From positions 9,175,821 through 9,239,820 of the forward strand of contig CM067081.1 of the NCBI GenBank assembly GCA_034008185.1: DNA of 64,000 nucleotides, read 5' to 3'. The notes under the pieces were generated by a model, which saw only the letters and a program-made list of their open reading frames with translations, searched no databases and was not told the origin of the DNA. Positions within the stretch are counted from its first letter, which is position 1; every line of letters begins with the position of its first letter. The translations under genes and the position numbers were made by a program. The DNA is from Gorsachius magnificus (Eukaryota; Chordata; Aves; Pelecaniformes; Ardeidae). Shown piece after piece: positions 33,221-45,739 of this stretch.

Positions 33221-35124
33221 AGATGTGTGCAGCTTCATTAAAGGTTCAACAACAAGCTTTGTTCCTCCTGGGTCTTCTTAATGGTTGCCAAAACTGCCAG
33301 TTGACATTATATCACTTTTCATCAAGGGCTTACTTGCAAGCAAACTAAAGGGTATTGGAAGTAATGAAAATAAAGAGTGTTTCATCATCTGCTCCTGGGT
33401 TGATACCAGAGCGTAACACTGTGATACAAAGGACAGTGCCTGGGAATAGCAATTGTGCTTTGCAAGAAGCTTCACTGATGGGCATCTTTCTTTTACAATA
33501 AAAGGTCTGCCTCATACCTGATAAAATAAAAAAGTCAAATACACTGATGAAATAAGACAAAAAAAAGTTTCTAAATGATTGTAGTGACACAAAGACAATT
33601 TACAGCTTGGAATCTCCTCCGGAGCTTTTAATCCAGTACAGAGGAGGGAATTTCCCCATGAGGATGCCATACATCATTCCCAAGTGGGTGTCATGTAATC
33701 TGCCAGAAAAAAAAAATTGCTTTGTGGAGTCAATCTATCTATCAACAGAAATATTAATGTGGTGTTGCTTGGCTTCGCATGAGCACTACTTATTGGCCAG
33801 ACACCGAAGCTATTATCTGAAATCTTGAGATCGACTGAGACCGTGGTGGAACCAATGAATGTCAATGAGGCTGAAGCCTCCACTAAACAATGCTGACTCC
33901 TTATGTAAACAGTGGTTTGGGGACTGAATAAATCAGAGCACCTTAGAGACAGACTGTGTATCCTTCCCTGGCACAATAAGAATACAAAATAGACATGGTT
34001 TGTTTTTTAAGTAGTGCTCCTTGACCTTTCATTTGGATACTGACACAGAAAAGAGGGAAATAAGAAGGTTCCTACCACAGTTTTCCCTCTGAGGCAGGAG
34101 GATGCTCATGACAAGAGACTTGCAAGGAACCATCTTCCTTGCACCACATAGCGTGGAGCAAAGCAATCATCGCCACTCCAGAGGTCATGGTTGCTTCCTG
34201 AACCCAGGGGTGGTGGTGAGGCTTTCCCTCCCATAGACACAGTATTGGACCCTCTACAAATGAGCCAACTAATGAATTCCTTCAACTCATCCTGCTGCAT
34301 TCAGCGCTGAACCACAGAATTGGAGACATTCTCCAGAACATACTCCAGCCAACCCCGACTGCCTTTTCCATGAAGACCAATGAAAACATGGAGGGAAGCC
34401 TCCCTGCTGTTAGGACACAAGCGTCTGCCAGTTGTTAGCTATTTCAGAAGGTGACTGAATGAAGCCAGTGTTTTTCCTTAGAAATAATCGCTTGGCTCAG
34501 TAACCACTCCTCATAGCCAAGGGTAGTAGCTAAGAGTCCCTGTTTGCTCAACTAGTCCCAAAACAGCAGGAGTCATTCCCTTCCTCTTCATACTTTTCCC
34601 ATCTCTATCAGTTCAGTCTTCTGGAAGGTTTGTGCAGAGAAACTGCCTCTGGTTCCTCTATCTTTGCGTCTATATCTGTATAAGGCTATTTCAGGACTGG
34701 AAAAGTGACAACGTAGAACATGAAAACTGGACTGAACACAACTTAAAAGTCTCTTGACTTCTTTCAAACAGTAGGTTTGGGTTTCACATTAGAGCAGGCA
34801 CTAAATTCCGTGCCTTTTCAGTATAACTGAAGTTTTTAGAGTTAATTTTTATAGACTGAAAAATAATAGCACATACCTTTTCCAGCCATACTATAAGAAA
34901 CTTCTCTTCAGTTAAAATGAAATCACCTCTGGGCCTAAACCATCTAAGTAACTTACTTTTGGTAAAGTAATATATTTGAATCCTTAGGGCTTTACTTTCT
35001 GCAGAATTATTACATGTCTTTATGGGGGTAAGAAGAGATGACTTGAACCAAGCTGTAGGAACCTTGCAAGCAGACCGCAGAGTGCGCACTCAGGACGCTG
35101 AGCTGATGGTGGGACTGTTGCTAC
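33221..35124. other. Unannotated non-coding stretch
   Basis: No gene or repeat tail recognised. Frames of 64-101 codons are without motifs. Confidence 0.55.
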
Positions 35125-35129
35125 GAAGC
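35125..35129. repeat. Target-site duplication, left of LTR copy B
   Basis: GAAGC directly precedes the LTR's TG and recurs exactly at 36233-36237. Confidence 0.9.
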
Positions 35130-35237
35130 TGTATTGGGTTTCTGTGGCAAGGTCTTAGTAGTGGGGGGGCTACAGGGGTGGCTTCTGTGAGAAGCTGCTA
35201 GAAGTTTTCCCTGTGTCCACCGCTGGCCAAGGCCAAG

Positions 35238-35281
35238 CCAATCAGCGGCAGTGGAAGCGCCTCTGTGATAACATATTTAAG
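35238..35281 (+). promoter_or_regulatory. LTR promoter core (CCAAT and TATA-type boxes)
   Basis: CCAAT at 35238-35242 (within AAGCCAATCAG) and TATTTAAG at 35274-35281 have the spacing expected of a polymerase II core promoter in the U3 region of LTR copy B. Whether it is still active cannot be told from sequence. Confidence 0.6.
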
Positions 35282-36043
35282 AAGGAAAAAAAATTGGCTG
35301 CGTCTCAGTGGCCGGAGAGAGAAGAGAAGTGAGAGGATGCAAGAGAAAACAGCCCTGCAGACACCAAGGTCAGTGAAGAAGGAGGGGGAGGAGGTGCTCC
35401 AGGCGCCGGAGCAGAGATTCCCCTGCAGCCCGTGGTGAAGACCATGGTGAAGCAGGCTGTCCCCCTGCAGCCCAGGGAGGTCCACGGTGGAGCAGATCTC
35501 CACCTGCAGCCCAGGGAGGACCCCACGCCGGAGAGGGTCGATGCCTGAAGGGAGGAAGCTGTGACCCCGTGGGAAGCCCGCGCCAGATCAGGTTCCTGGC
35601 AAGCCATTGCGGACCCGTGGGGGGAGGCGCCCACGCCGAAGCAGGTTTGCCGGCAGAACTTGTGACCCCGCAGGGGACCCAACGCTGGAGCAGTCTGCTC
35701 CTGAGGGACTGCACCCTGTGGAAATTATGGGCCCATGCTGGAGCAGTTGCTGAAGAACTGTGACCCCGTGGGAAGGACTCACGTTGGAGAAGTTCGTGGA
35801 GGACTGTCTGCCGTGAGAGGGACCCCAGGCTGGAGCAGGGGCAGAGTCCTCTCCCTAGGAAGAAGAGGCAGCAGAGACAACGTGTGATGAACTGACCTCA
35901 ACCCCCATTCCCGTCCCCCTGCGCCGCTGGGGGGAGTAGGTAGAGAAACTGGGAGTGAAGTTGAGCCCAGAAAGAGGGGGGGTGGGGGGAAGGTTTTTAA
36001 GATCTAGCAGTTTTTCTCCTCTCCTTCTCTGATTTTGATTGAT

Positions 36044-36049
36044 AATAAA
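36044..36049 (+). terminator. LTR polyadenylation signal AATAAA
   Basis: A canonical AATAAA, about 185 bases before the LTR end, in sense orientation with the TATA-type box. It is the likely R-region poly(A) signal of LTR copy B. Confidence 0.6.
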
Positions 36050-36232
36050 TTAATTATTTTTTCAAGTTGAGTCTGTTTTGCCCATGATGGTAACTGTTAA
36101 AATGATCTCTCCCTGTCCTTATCTCGACCCATGAACCTTTTGATTTACTTTTCTCTCCTCTGTCCGGTTAGAGGGGAGTGATAGAGCGGCTTTGGTGGGC
36201 CCCTGGTGTCCAGCCAGGGTCAAACCACCACA

Positions 36233-36237
36233 GAAGC
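36233..36237. repeat. Target-site duplication, right of LTR copy B
   Basis: GAAGC, identical to 35125-35129. Confidence 0.9.
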
Positions 36238-37693
36238 ACGGAGCATCTGGCTCTGGCCGCTGCCACGAAGCCCAGCAACGTGCACTTCCCAGGCTTATTT
36301 TAAACACCCGCTTCGTAAACTTTTGTTTTAGCTCAAATGAATATTAGCAAATTGTGAACACTGTGAGGAATAACAAAGATCTTTTCAAAGAGAAAACAAA
36401 GAAAAGCTCTAAGACCCTGCAAAACTGCAGAAATGTATAATTAAAGGGAACTGAGCCTGGGTGAAAGGCTGTTTGCTGCAGCAAAAAAAAATTCTATTGT
36501 AGAATAATGGGACCAAATGCATTCTCCATTTGTCTGGTATCATCTTGCAATCATTCAATACCCACATGTGTTGATTGGGAGAGTCCTGCTCACAGAAACA
36601 CTGCAGAAGTGACAGCAATGTCCATTTCATCAAATTTAAAAGAGGAAAAAAAGACTTGATAGCGAGGGACTCTGTTTTCCTGTCAGTGTGTTGGTACAGT
36701 CTGTTCAATTCTCCGCACTTTCTGCCTTTGGCCTCAGCCCTTCCTTGGTAATGCTCAGCCCTGTGAAGTAAAATGGAAGAAAACATAATGGTTAATTTGC
36801 CCCTGTGGAGCAGCATAACTCTAACACATCAGTGAACAGCAAAGGATTCTTACTGCAAGACGTTTCAAAAAGGCAAAGATTTGCACAGGGCTTTATAACA
36901 AACACAATATAACAGTATTTTGTTAAACGGAGACATTCTTGCAGGTTACTGTACAAGCAAGAAGATCAAGCCCATAAACCCAGGTTGCCCAATAAGAAAC
37001 AGAGAATTAGTACAAGTTTTAGGGCATTGTTAGGATCTAGGTTGAACATTAACTAACAAAATTTAGCTCATCTCACAATCTCTGACTACTGTTCAATGTC
37101 CTTGATAGCAATTTATGATGCTAATTTATCACAAATAAAATTCAGGTTAGTATAAAATTTTATACTGAAGTGGGGAAGGCAAAAAAATCAAGAAATGTAG
37201 TTAAAAATATATCTATTACTGAAATTTTACAATGGCACCTGCAATAGAAGCTTGTACAGAATGAAACCTGCTCACAAAACAATAAACATTTACAAGAAAT
37301 TTAAAAACTTTTTAAAAACCTTACAAATTTTAACTTTGAAAAACTCCTACACAGGAAACTTCCCCCAGTTTTCTTTATTTCTTCTAATTCTTCTTGGAAT
37401 ATATTTGTGGAGCCTGGATTCTCATTTTAATAAATAGGAGGACAAAGGCTATTGCTAAACAATGTATTAAAATGCTCTTAGTATTTGAGATGACAACTGA
37501 CACTAAGTTTCGTGCATTAAACATCTTCCTCCTTCACATCTCTTGTGAAAGCTCTGCTCCTCACTATGCCTACAAGGGTCTCCTATGTAAATTGAATAAA
37601 GTTTGACCTTCCCTCACAGCACCTTAAAAACAGTGAGGCTGAAGAAAGAGGTACTAGTCTGTGTGTGTAGGAATAAAGGAATCACACACACAT
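36238..37693. other. Unannotated AT-rich stretch
   Basis: No gene recognised. A 135-codon minus-strand frame at 36409-36816 has no recognisable domain. Confidence 0.55.
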
Positions 37694-38116
37694 AATCACA
37701 GAATCACAGAATCACAGAATGGCAAGGGTTGGAAGGGACCTTGGGAGATCATCTAGTCCAACCCCCCCTGCTAAAGCAGGCTCACCCAGAGCATGTTATA
37801 CAGGTCTTCATCCAGGCGGGCTTTGAATATCTCCAGAGAAGGAGACTCCACAACCCCCCTGGGCAGCCTGTCCCAGTGCTCTGTGACCCTCAAAGCAAAC
37901 AAGTTTTTCCTCATGTTCAACTGAAACCTCTTATGTTTCAGTTTGTGCCCATTGCCCCTTGTTCTGTCGCTGGACACCACTGCAAAGAGTCTGGCTCTGT
38001 CCTTGTGACATCCACCCTTGAGATATTTGTACATGTTGATGAGATCCCCTCTCAGTCTTCTCTTCTTCAGGCTAAACAAGCCCAGCTCCCTCAGCCTTTC
38101 CTCATAGGGGAGAATC
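37694..38116 (-). mobile_element. CR1 LINE 3' end, ATTCTGTG-type subfamily
   Basis: The tail at the left has three copies of AATCACAG followed by GGTTGGAAGGGACCTTGGGAGATCATCTAGTCC. The minus-strand frame (38196 to 37771) reads '[21 protein letters not shown]', '[15 protein letters not shown]', '[24 protein letters not shown]' and '[20 protein letters not shown]', the C-terminus of ORF2. The wording differs from the ATTCTATG copies, so it is a separate, older subfamily. It is 5'-truncated at about 38116. The frame continues upstream only by chance. Confidence 0.92.
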
Positions 38117-40734
38117 TCTTGGAGAATTTCAAAGAAGAGACAGTAGAAAAAATTTGTATATATAGTATATATATTTCCGTTGTTGGGTCCTTTCACAGAT
38201 TAAATGCATTCTGGTGCTTAGCTACAGAAACTGAAATCTGAATAAGACAAGTATATTCTCTGTTATTCTAAATATAACTTAAGCTAATTGGTGGAGAGGA
38301 AACTAGAGATGGTTATGATGCTGTACAGAGTCTGAATAAATAGACGTAATGCAAAATAGGAAAATCAAGTCAAGTCCACAGCATATAGTTTACCTATATG
38401 ATTATTTGTATATTGAAATGTTTTCAGCTGCCCCGGCGTGTACACCACTGTACAGTCTTTGAACAGTTTCTGCTCTGCTTTTCCTTTTGGCGTTGTGTGA
38501 CTCTCTTCTGGTATCATGAAAACCCTGTTTGCTCTGAAGGGTGAACTTTCCCTCTGATCCATTTTATTTCTTTGCAGGCAAGTTCATTTTGAAGTTTTCA
38601 CGCTTATTTAGGAAAATTTCTATTGGGTTTGTGATGATTTGATGAACTCATTTAACCAGCCTTGGATGGTATCGTAAATTCATACAACCATATAATTTCC
38701 AGCGATTTCAGATTAGTTCAAAACCAGCAGGAAGAATCAATTATACAAGATCTTTCCTTCTTTTCACTATTTGTTCTTTATTTCTTCAGTAATGAGAATG
38801 AAATGTTTCATCTTTGTATTTCCATGCAAAAAGCTAATAAACCTTAGTGGACAAGCATCCCTTTTTAATACACAGTGGTTAGGTTTGCCTTCAAGTTACA
38901 TCATTGTTTAGAATAAGAGTTTCCTTCGTTCTGACTCTTAGAAAATCAAAGTGACTTATTCCCTTCTGCTTCCAAATCAACTTTTCAGGAGCTGACTGAA
39001 ATGGCCTGGGTTTCAGAAGTGGTGAGCTCTCTCAAACTCCAGTGTGTAAGAACTACAGATGGTTAACAGCAATGAAAGCGCAAACCGCATCTGCTAAAGA
39101 GACTAAATATGGATTTTGTAACCTCACTGTAAGCAGGAAAGCTTTGACATTTCAAACCAATAATACTGGGCAGATTTTTTATGCATTATTGATCTTTCTG
39201 GAAGTAGAGTCTTACCCTTTGGAACAGGGAATGAGATATCTGGGAATTAAATATGTTGTATAAGCACAATTAGTTAGACTACATATCACCACTTAATTCT
39301 CCAGTGTTTTTTTTTTCACCCCGTAGCAGTGAGACCAGCTGTTACAGAACTGTCCAAAAATGTATTATTGAAGTTTCTGAGCCTTTAAAACAGAGCCTGC
39401 GTATGAACTGCCTGCTGGGGCTGTCCCTAGCCCCCGCTGACTCCCCACCTCTCCCAGAGAGTTTTCTGGAGAGTGCCAAAGCCATCTAACATGGCCCAAA
39501 CTGCACCGGGATAATTTAACAGTGCAAATCTACAGTGCAGACAATTCATTTCCACTGCTTGGGACTCTTTCTTGGAACTGTTTAACTTACAAGTATAGAC
39601 ATAGCTGTAATGTCCAGACATGCCATCAGCGTCTTACTTTATTGCCGCAATTTGTACCATAATGGCACGTCAGCCTCAGAAAGAGGCTGTCTGCTTAGGT
39701 GGTAAGACACCGAGCCCACACCACGGGGTGCCTTGCAGCTGAGGAACTGAGATATGGGGGAAGTAAAGCACAGACTCTTTCCGACCATTACTTTAAGCAT
39801 TAATGGTGGAAGCAATTTTCATAGACTGCCTCTGTATTAAATATGGCTATGGAAGAAGCTGGTATGCATATTGGGAGAGTTTATCCATGCAGGGATAGAG
39901 GTGTTGATGGAGGCAGACTGCAGTCCACCCAGGCCATGGCTGTGCTGCACCATGAGTTTCTGTGTTGTTGGGAAGGGACATAACACACCGGCTCCCAGCT
40001 GAGCCACTAAAGCTGCGTCACAACTGCTGAGAGGCTCAACTAACTTGTAAAAAGTCACATGCTAAGTCAACATCAAGCCTGGAACCTGAGAAATGAAAAC
40101 CATTTCTTCTGCTCTAGGCAAGAGATAACGTTGGTCATATGGTGTTGTTGCACAAAGGATGCTGAGACAGATTTAAATGCTTAAAGTTTTATTCATGGAG
40201 TCTGTAGCTGATGGCACACATCTACTCTGAAAGTACCTTTGGGGAAAATACAAAGGAGAGAAAGAAAGAGAAAAGAGAAAGTGAAAACTTTCACCCATGG
40301 ATGGCCATGAAGGGGTGCAACAGAGACTCCAGTGCAAGCTTCTTCTGGGATTCCTCTCCAGGTGATGCTAATGATGGTGATAATTTCCCATTATGTTTTT
40401 CTGTAGTAACCATATAGATTTCATCTCAACCTTCTCAAACTCCCTCTGCGATAACAAACCCCTGCTTAAGACACTGTTTGTTCTGAATGGAGCACAAGGG
40501 TTTTACACTGAACTTTGATATATATTATAGGATAATTCTAACTGGAGATTTAAATCACTATTATCTACTATGTTATTGACTAACTTTTGGCTTTCCTCTG
40601 GTGTAAACTAAAAGCTATAAAAGAAGGGATGGGAAAGGGTAGGAGGAAGGAAGGAGTCATTCTTACTCTGGTGGCAATTTCTTCCCACGAGAAATCAGAC
40701 ATAAGAATAATATCAGGGCTTGCAGGTGCAACGC

Positions 40735-40775
40735 CATGAGAATAACAGCATGAGAACAACAGCATGAGAACAGGG
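40735..40775. repeat. 14-bp tandem repeat, three units
   Basis: CATGAGAATAACAG, CATGAGAACAACAG and CATGAGAACAGG in direct succession; one substitution separates the first two units. Confidence 0.88.
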
Positions 40776-41422
40776 AAAAACACTGTGGCAGCAGCTTTGG
40801 TGAACGGTAACAGGCTTGCAAGTGGAGGGCAGACTACAGAACTGCAAAGGAAAGGACCTTAACGCTACCCAGGTGACGGCACTCCGCAGCAGCTTCATGT
40901 CTGTCCTTCTCTCTCTGCTCAGCTATTTTCTTATCTCCTTGGACACCTCTACAAGAAGCAGGTAAGAACTACAGAGGTTTCCCTGAGTGGGCTCAGGCGA
41001 TCCTAACCGCAGGCACAATAGTTCCGTGTGCTGGGGATATACATCAGCAAGGAATAATTGTCTTCTATGTTATTAAGAAATTTTCTTAGACTGCATTATT
41101 AGATTCCATACATCTGTCTTCAGGATTTTATGCATCTGTTTTCCTCTAAATTTATGAGATGTTATGCATTTCTTGTGTTCACAATCACACAAAATCACTG
41201 AGTCCATTTTTGTAAGAAAAGGCTTGCAGCAGCAGGCTTATTCTCAGGCCAGTTTTCCATGTTTAAAAGTCTGTTCCTGATAAGTCTGTGATTTCCTCCA
41301 CTTTCACTTATTTTACACCATCTGAGGATATAGCCCTCTGGCTACAAGCACTAGCTAACTGCAGTTTGAAGCCATAAAATTCATTACAATATTAACTTGG
41401 CATGTGTTTCGTACAGTAACAA

Positions 41423-41458
41423 TTTTCCAGGACAGTAAACTTTTCCAGGATAGTAACA
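41423..41458. repeat. 18-bp tandem repeat, two units
   Basis: TTTTCCAGGACAGTAAAC is followed immediately by TTTTCCAGGATAGTAACA, with three differences at most. Confidence 0.8.
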
Positions 41459-42858
41459 CACAATATTTCCCTGGTTGCAGTTATATATTTCAGTCTGCTG
41501 CCAGATGCTGCAGATTTTCCTGAGCCTGGCAAAGTTCCACACGATTTTACAAAATTGTTATTGGTATGTATCATTTCTTTACTTAGAATCCACTTTGAGA
41601 TATTTATTTTTATAGGTCAAAGACACTAAGTTCAATGGAAAGAAAGTTGCAAATACAGCCTTGAAGGTGCCCCTTTTTTTGCATTTTGCCAGTAGGTTTC
41701 CAGCTGGTACTGTGACCCCTGGGGGGCTCAGTATAAGCCCAGAGACGAGAGGCTGGGAGGAGAGCAAAGCAGCAGTGAGATGGCACCAGCCACTCGGACA
41801 AGCACAGAGGCCCAAAATGTCTAACCGTAGCTGAGTTTGGATGCATTCGGCCTGAGAAGTGGAGTTTTGGTGTTTATGAAGAGCTTCCCTCACAGACGAA
41901 AGGAGATGTGGGAGACAGTGGAAGGGCATCTGCTTGCAAACGTAGCAAAAGATGGCTGAAAGCTGACACCTTCGGCAGAGTGAGATTAGTTGTTTGCATT
42001 CTGTATGAGATGTTATTTCTTGAAAATACAGGTAATGAGGTAGGCCTGGGACTGCTTCAGCAAATTTGTGAGCGACAACTAGTGAAAGAAGCTGTCAGCT
42101 ACTGTGGTAGCCCTATGCAGGGGTGGGGACTCATAAATAATGCTGGATACATCAAATGCTGAGAAGCTGATAGCAGTTGAGAGAAGCCTGTAATTCATCT
42201 GAACCAAGCTGGACTTGGACATAAATACAAATACACTGCTTAGGCCCCAACAGCAAGAATGGACATGTCCGGCACATGGCCTGGATGGCAATCGGTGCAC
42301 GTGTTGAAAGGGGAGAGGAGGGATAGAATGTTTGTCTATACACACATTTGTACATCCACCCATCCATACACAAATTGTTAGTGACCGTGTAAGAAATACG
42401 TAACACGATGCATTAGAACATGAAGTGTGCAGAAAGAAAGGGGCGGGGGCGGTTGGTAATTTTGCCTGAGTGGCTTGCACCCCACTGGCTGTTGTTGAAC
42501 AGTGTTGTGCTGCTTCGCTAGTTCCCAGCCTGCCTGAATCAAGGAAACGTGAGTGATCATTTCGGTGCCAAACTGAGTTCTTAACAAAACAGAGCGATGA
42601 TCATTTTTGGAGAAGTCAAACTCTGAAGAAAAGCCATTAAATCACCATGGGTCACACGACCTCCTCATGTCTTCAGTTATTCTCTGTCAGTGATCAAATG
42701 GGGAAAATATAATAGGAGGAGCATGGAATAAAATGTATTGTTCTGACTTCTGGAAATCTTAGTAGTGCAAGAAGACCATCTCTCTGTCTTTCTTAAATTA
42801 AAATTTGAGTGAACTTCTGTAAGTCACATGCAGGGATTCTCATGGTGTTCTACATAGA

Positions 42859-43711
42859 GTCATAGAATCGCTTTGGTTGGAAAAGACCTTTAAGATCATC
42901 GAGTCCAACCTTTAACCTAACCCTGCCATCTCACCACTAAACCCTGTCCCTAAGCACCTCATCTATCCTTCTTTCAAATCCCTCCAGAGACAGGGACTCG
43001 ACCACCTCCCTGGGCAGCCCATTCCAGAGTCTGACAACCCTTTCTGTGAAGGAGTTTTTCCTAATGTCTAGCCTAAACCTGCCCTGGTGCAACTTCAGAC
43101 CATTTCCCCTCGTCCTATCGTCTGTTACCAGGGAGAAGAGGCCGACCCCCACCTCACTGCCCCCTCCTGTCAGGCAGCTGTAGAGGGGATCAGGTCTCCC
43201 CTCAGCCTCCTCTTCTCCAGGCTGAACACCCCCAGTTCCCTCAGCTGCTCCCCATCATCCTCAGGCTCCAGACCCCTCACCAGCTTTGTTGCTCTCCTCT
43301 GGACGTGTTCCAGCAAGGCAACGTCTTTCCTGTAGCGAGGGGCCCAAAACTGAACACAGTATTCGAGGTGTGGCCTCATCAGCACCGAGTACAGGGGCAC
43401 AATCACTTCCCTGCTCCTGCTGGCCACACTATTCCTGATACAAGCCAGGATGCCATTGGCCTTCTTGGCCACCTGGGCACACTGCTGGCCTATATTCAGC
43501 CGGCTGTCAACCAGTACCCCCAGGTCCTTTTCTGCCAGGCAGCTCTCCAGCCACTCTTCCCCAAGCCTGTAGCTCTGCGTGGGGTTGTTGTGACCCAAGT
43601 GCAGGACCCGGCACTTGGCCTTGTTGAACCTCATACAGCTGGCTTGGCCCATCAATCCAGCCTGTCCAGGTCCCTCTGCAGAGCCCTCCTCCCCTTGAGC
43701 AGATCAACACT
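42859..43711 (-). mobile_element. CR1 LINE, 5'-truncated (RT C-terminal half and tail)
   Basis: Same subfamily as 32406-33220, with the GGTTGGAAAAGACCTTTAAGATCATCGAGTCC tail at the left. The minus strand has two adjacent open pieces, 43655-43170 ('[17 protein letters not shown]', '[35 protein letters not shown]', '[14 protein letters not shown]') and 43152-42937 ('[24 protein letters not shown]', '[12 protein letters not shown]'). They are separated by a frameshift near 43160-43175. It is truncated just upstream of the FADD-type catalytic block, so it is inactive. Confidence 0.94.
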
Positions 43712-45177
43712 ACATCTTGTGATGCAGCGTCGGGGAGGCACAGACATGGCTCCTACACCATGGCTGTGTAAAGGTTGGATAAAAAGGATGATATCTACAG
43801 CAAACATTGTCCTGGTTGTATGTGGGTATGTGTGGAAAGCATGACAATGAATTTCTTAGAGCAAGTGAGACAACAATGAACTCCATCAGAATTTAGTTTT
43901 CCTTTCTTCAGCATCTAAATATTTTACATTGAACACAAAACGATGCTGACCTCAGGGACAGTTAGGAGGCAGAGTTTGTTTTCTTCCCAAAGGGGTCTTC
44001 TGTACTGCTATTTTGAAGTTTTCTTTGGTTCCTTTTTTGCGCAAGGGTATGTTAATGATCCATTTTCTTGTCCTTGCCCAGGATTACAAGAAGAAACGGC
44101 TTTTTGCCATTTTCCTGCCTCTGGTCCACCTGAGACACTCTCAGGCTCTATATATGATAAGATCAATCTTGATTAGATTCCTACAGATATCTGTGTTGAG
44201 GCAAGCTGTGTCTCTGTGTTCAGGTCCTGCATCTCACTTTTGAGAATATTTATTATTAATGTAATTGCTGCTTATCATCTCTTCTGTTATTAAGACAGTA
44301 AAGCCATTAAGGCAGTATTTAACTTTGAAAAGTCTATTTCAAGTTGTACCAGCAGTTCCAAAGTTTTATTTACTACAAAAAAAGAACTTAATATGCAGCA
44401 GAACAGATCAACCAGGATCACCTGTTGATAGATTTGTATTCTTTTATCTGATACCCAGACTATTGTAGACTCTTGCAGAAAACATTCACTCTCAAAATCT
44501 TTGTGAATGTTTGAAAAACAGATTTCATCCTTTTACATTTCATATTGTATCACTTTGAGTATGAACAAATTGTGAATGCAATTCTATGAAAAGTAGTTGC
44601 TTAGGGAACAAAATTTGGTAAGAGACAACTCCCAGCCTAGCAGTTCATGCTGCTTTGTGATCCAGAAACTGAATTTCAATTTTGACTTTTGAGAAATTGC
44701 ATTAAAAATTAATAGTAAAGCTATATTAACCACTAGAACAGTTAGGTGTGGATGAGCTTCTCTTCACTGCTCAGGTTTTTTTTTTTTTTCAGGGATTTTG
44801 AAGGCTTTTTCCAAAAGGAAATCATGATCTACTCTGAGCTGGAATTGACTCTAGGTAGTCTTAGAAGAGGCCTCAAAGAAAGGAAAGCATACAAGCTCGA
44901 GTGAATCCAGTCAACGCATGCTGATTTATACCACTGAGGGATCTGACCTGCTGCTCTCCAGACTCAGATTTACATTCAACTCACTGCTACGTAAGAAGTT
45001 GCTATGTATCCCCTAAACTGCGGTAACAGCTTACATGTGAGAGCTTTAGATGGGAGAATGCCGGGTAGCTCACTGCAGTCCGATTTCATGTAGATTAGAT
45101 TAAATGGTAATTGCAAAAACACAGAAAGCATTTATGGATAGCTCCTGTGGCTCAGCTTGGTACATTAGTCTAATTTC
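43712..45177. other. Unannotated non-coding stretch
   Basis: Nothing recognised apart from a T14 run at 44776-44789. Confidence 0.55.
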
Positions 45178-45739
45178 TGTCATGGTTTAACCCCAGCTGA
45201 CAACTAAGCACCATGCAACTGCTCGCTCACTCTCTCCAGTTCCCTGGTGGAATGGGGGAGAGAATTGGGAAAAAAAAGTAAAACCCATGGGCTGAGATAA
45301 AGACAGTGTAATAGAACAGCAGAGGAAGAGATAATAATAAATAATAATAATAATAATTAATAATAATAAAAGAATGTACAAAACAAGTGATGCACAATGC
45401 AATTGCTCACCACCCGCTGACCAATGCCCAGCCCATCCCCAAGCAGAGGTTGCTGCCCCCCAGCCAGGTCCCCCAGTTTCTATACTGAGCATGACACCAT
45501 ATGGTCTGGAACAGCCCCTTGGCCAGTTGGGGTCAGCTATCCTGGCTGTGCCCCCTCCCAGCTTCTTGTGCCCCTGGCAGAGCTGAGAGCTGAGAAGTCC
45601 TTGGCCAGTCTAAGCACTACCCAGCAACAGCTAAAAACACCAGTGAGTTATCAACATTCTTCTAGTACTAAATCCAAAACACAGCACTATGCCAGCTACC
45701 AGGAAAAAAAATAACTCTATCCCAGCTGAAACCAGGACA
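45178..45739 (-). mobile_element. Solo LTR, avian ERV family 2, copy F (562 bp)
   Basis: On the plus strand it begins TGTCATGGTTTAACCCCAGC and ends GCTGAAACCAGGACA. The sense strand is minus, reading TGTCCTGGTTTCAGCTGGGA towards GGTTAAACCATGACA. The outer blocks match copies D and E (AGAGTTATTTTTTTTC equivalent, CACAAGAAGCTGGGAGGG, CATATGGTGTCATGCTCAG). The segment between promoter region and poly(A) region differs from copy E: it carries a TAA microsatellite and an ACAAAACAAGTGATGCAC block that E lacks. Copies E and F are therefore distinct subfamilies. No clean target duplication is seen (ATTTC versus CTTCT). Confidence 0.88.
45331..45370. repeat. (TAA)n microsatellite inside LTR copy F
   Basis: Mostly ATA/TAA units with single-base interruptions. 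It is part of this LTR subfamily rather than a separate insertion, and likely length-variable. Confidence 0.9.

Larger units (their letters stand above)
35130..36232 (+). mobile_element. Solo LTR, avian ERV family 1, copy B (1,103 bp)
   Basis: It runs from TGTATTGGGTTTCTG to AACCACCACA, bounded by TG...CA, and is flanked by an exact GAAGC duplication. This copy is in sense orientation and shows the regulatory layout best: a CCAAT box at 35238-35242, a TATTTAAG TATA-type box at 35274-35281 about 32 bases further on, and an AATAAA poly(A) signal at 36044-36049. Between them, 35420-35845 is a degenerate minisatellite of about nine units of roughly 40-50 bp, each built on CTGCAGCCC or GACCCCGTGGG and (A)CGCTGGAGCAG words. 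No gag, pol or env sequence is attached. Long minus-strand frames here (up to 125 codons) are by-products of the GC-rich repeat. Confidence 0.95.
38117..42858. other. Unannotated non-coding stretch
   Basis: About 4.7 kb without a recognised transposon or gene. It includes two small tandem repeats (40735-40775 and 41423-41458). Frames reach 133 codons (42079-42480, minus) without motifs. Confidence 0.55.

Noticed and set aside
35130..36232. Full-length endogenous provirus
   Set aside because: No gag, pol or env reading, primer-binding site or second LTR adjoins any LTR here. All are solo or truncated.
37729..38241. 170-codon plus-strand frame
   Set aside because: Antisense to the minus-strand CR1 at 37694-38116; it has no independent support.
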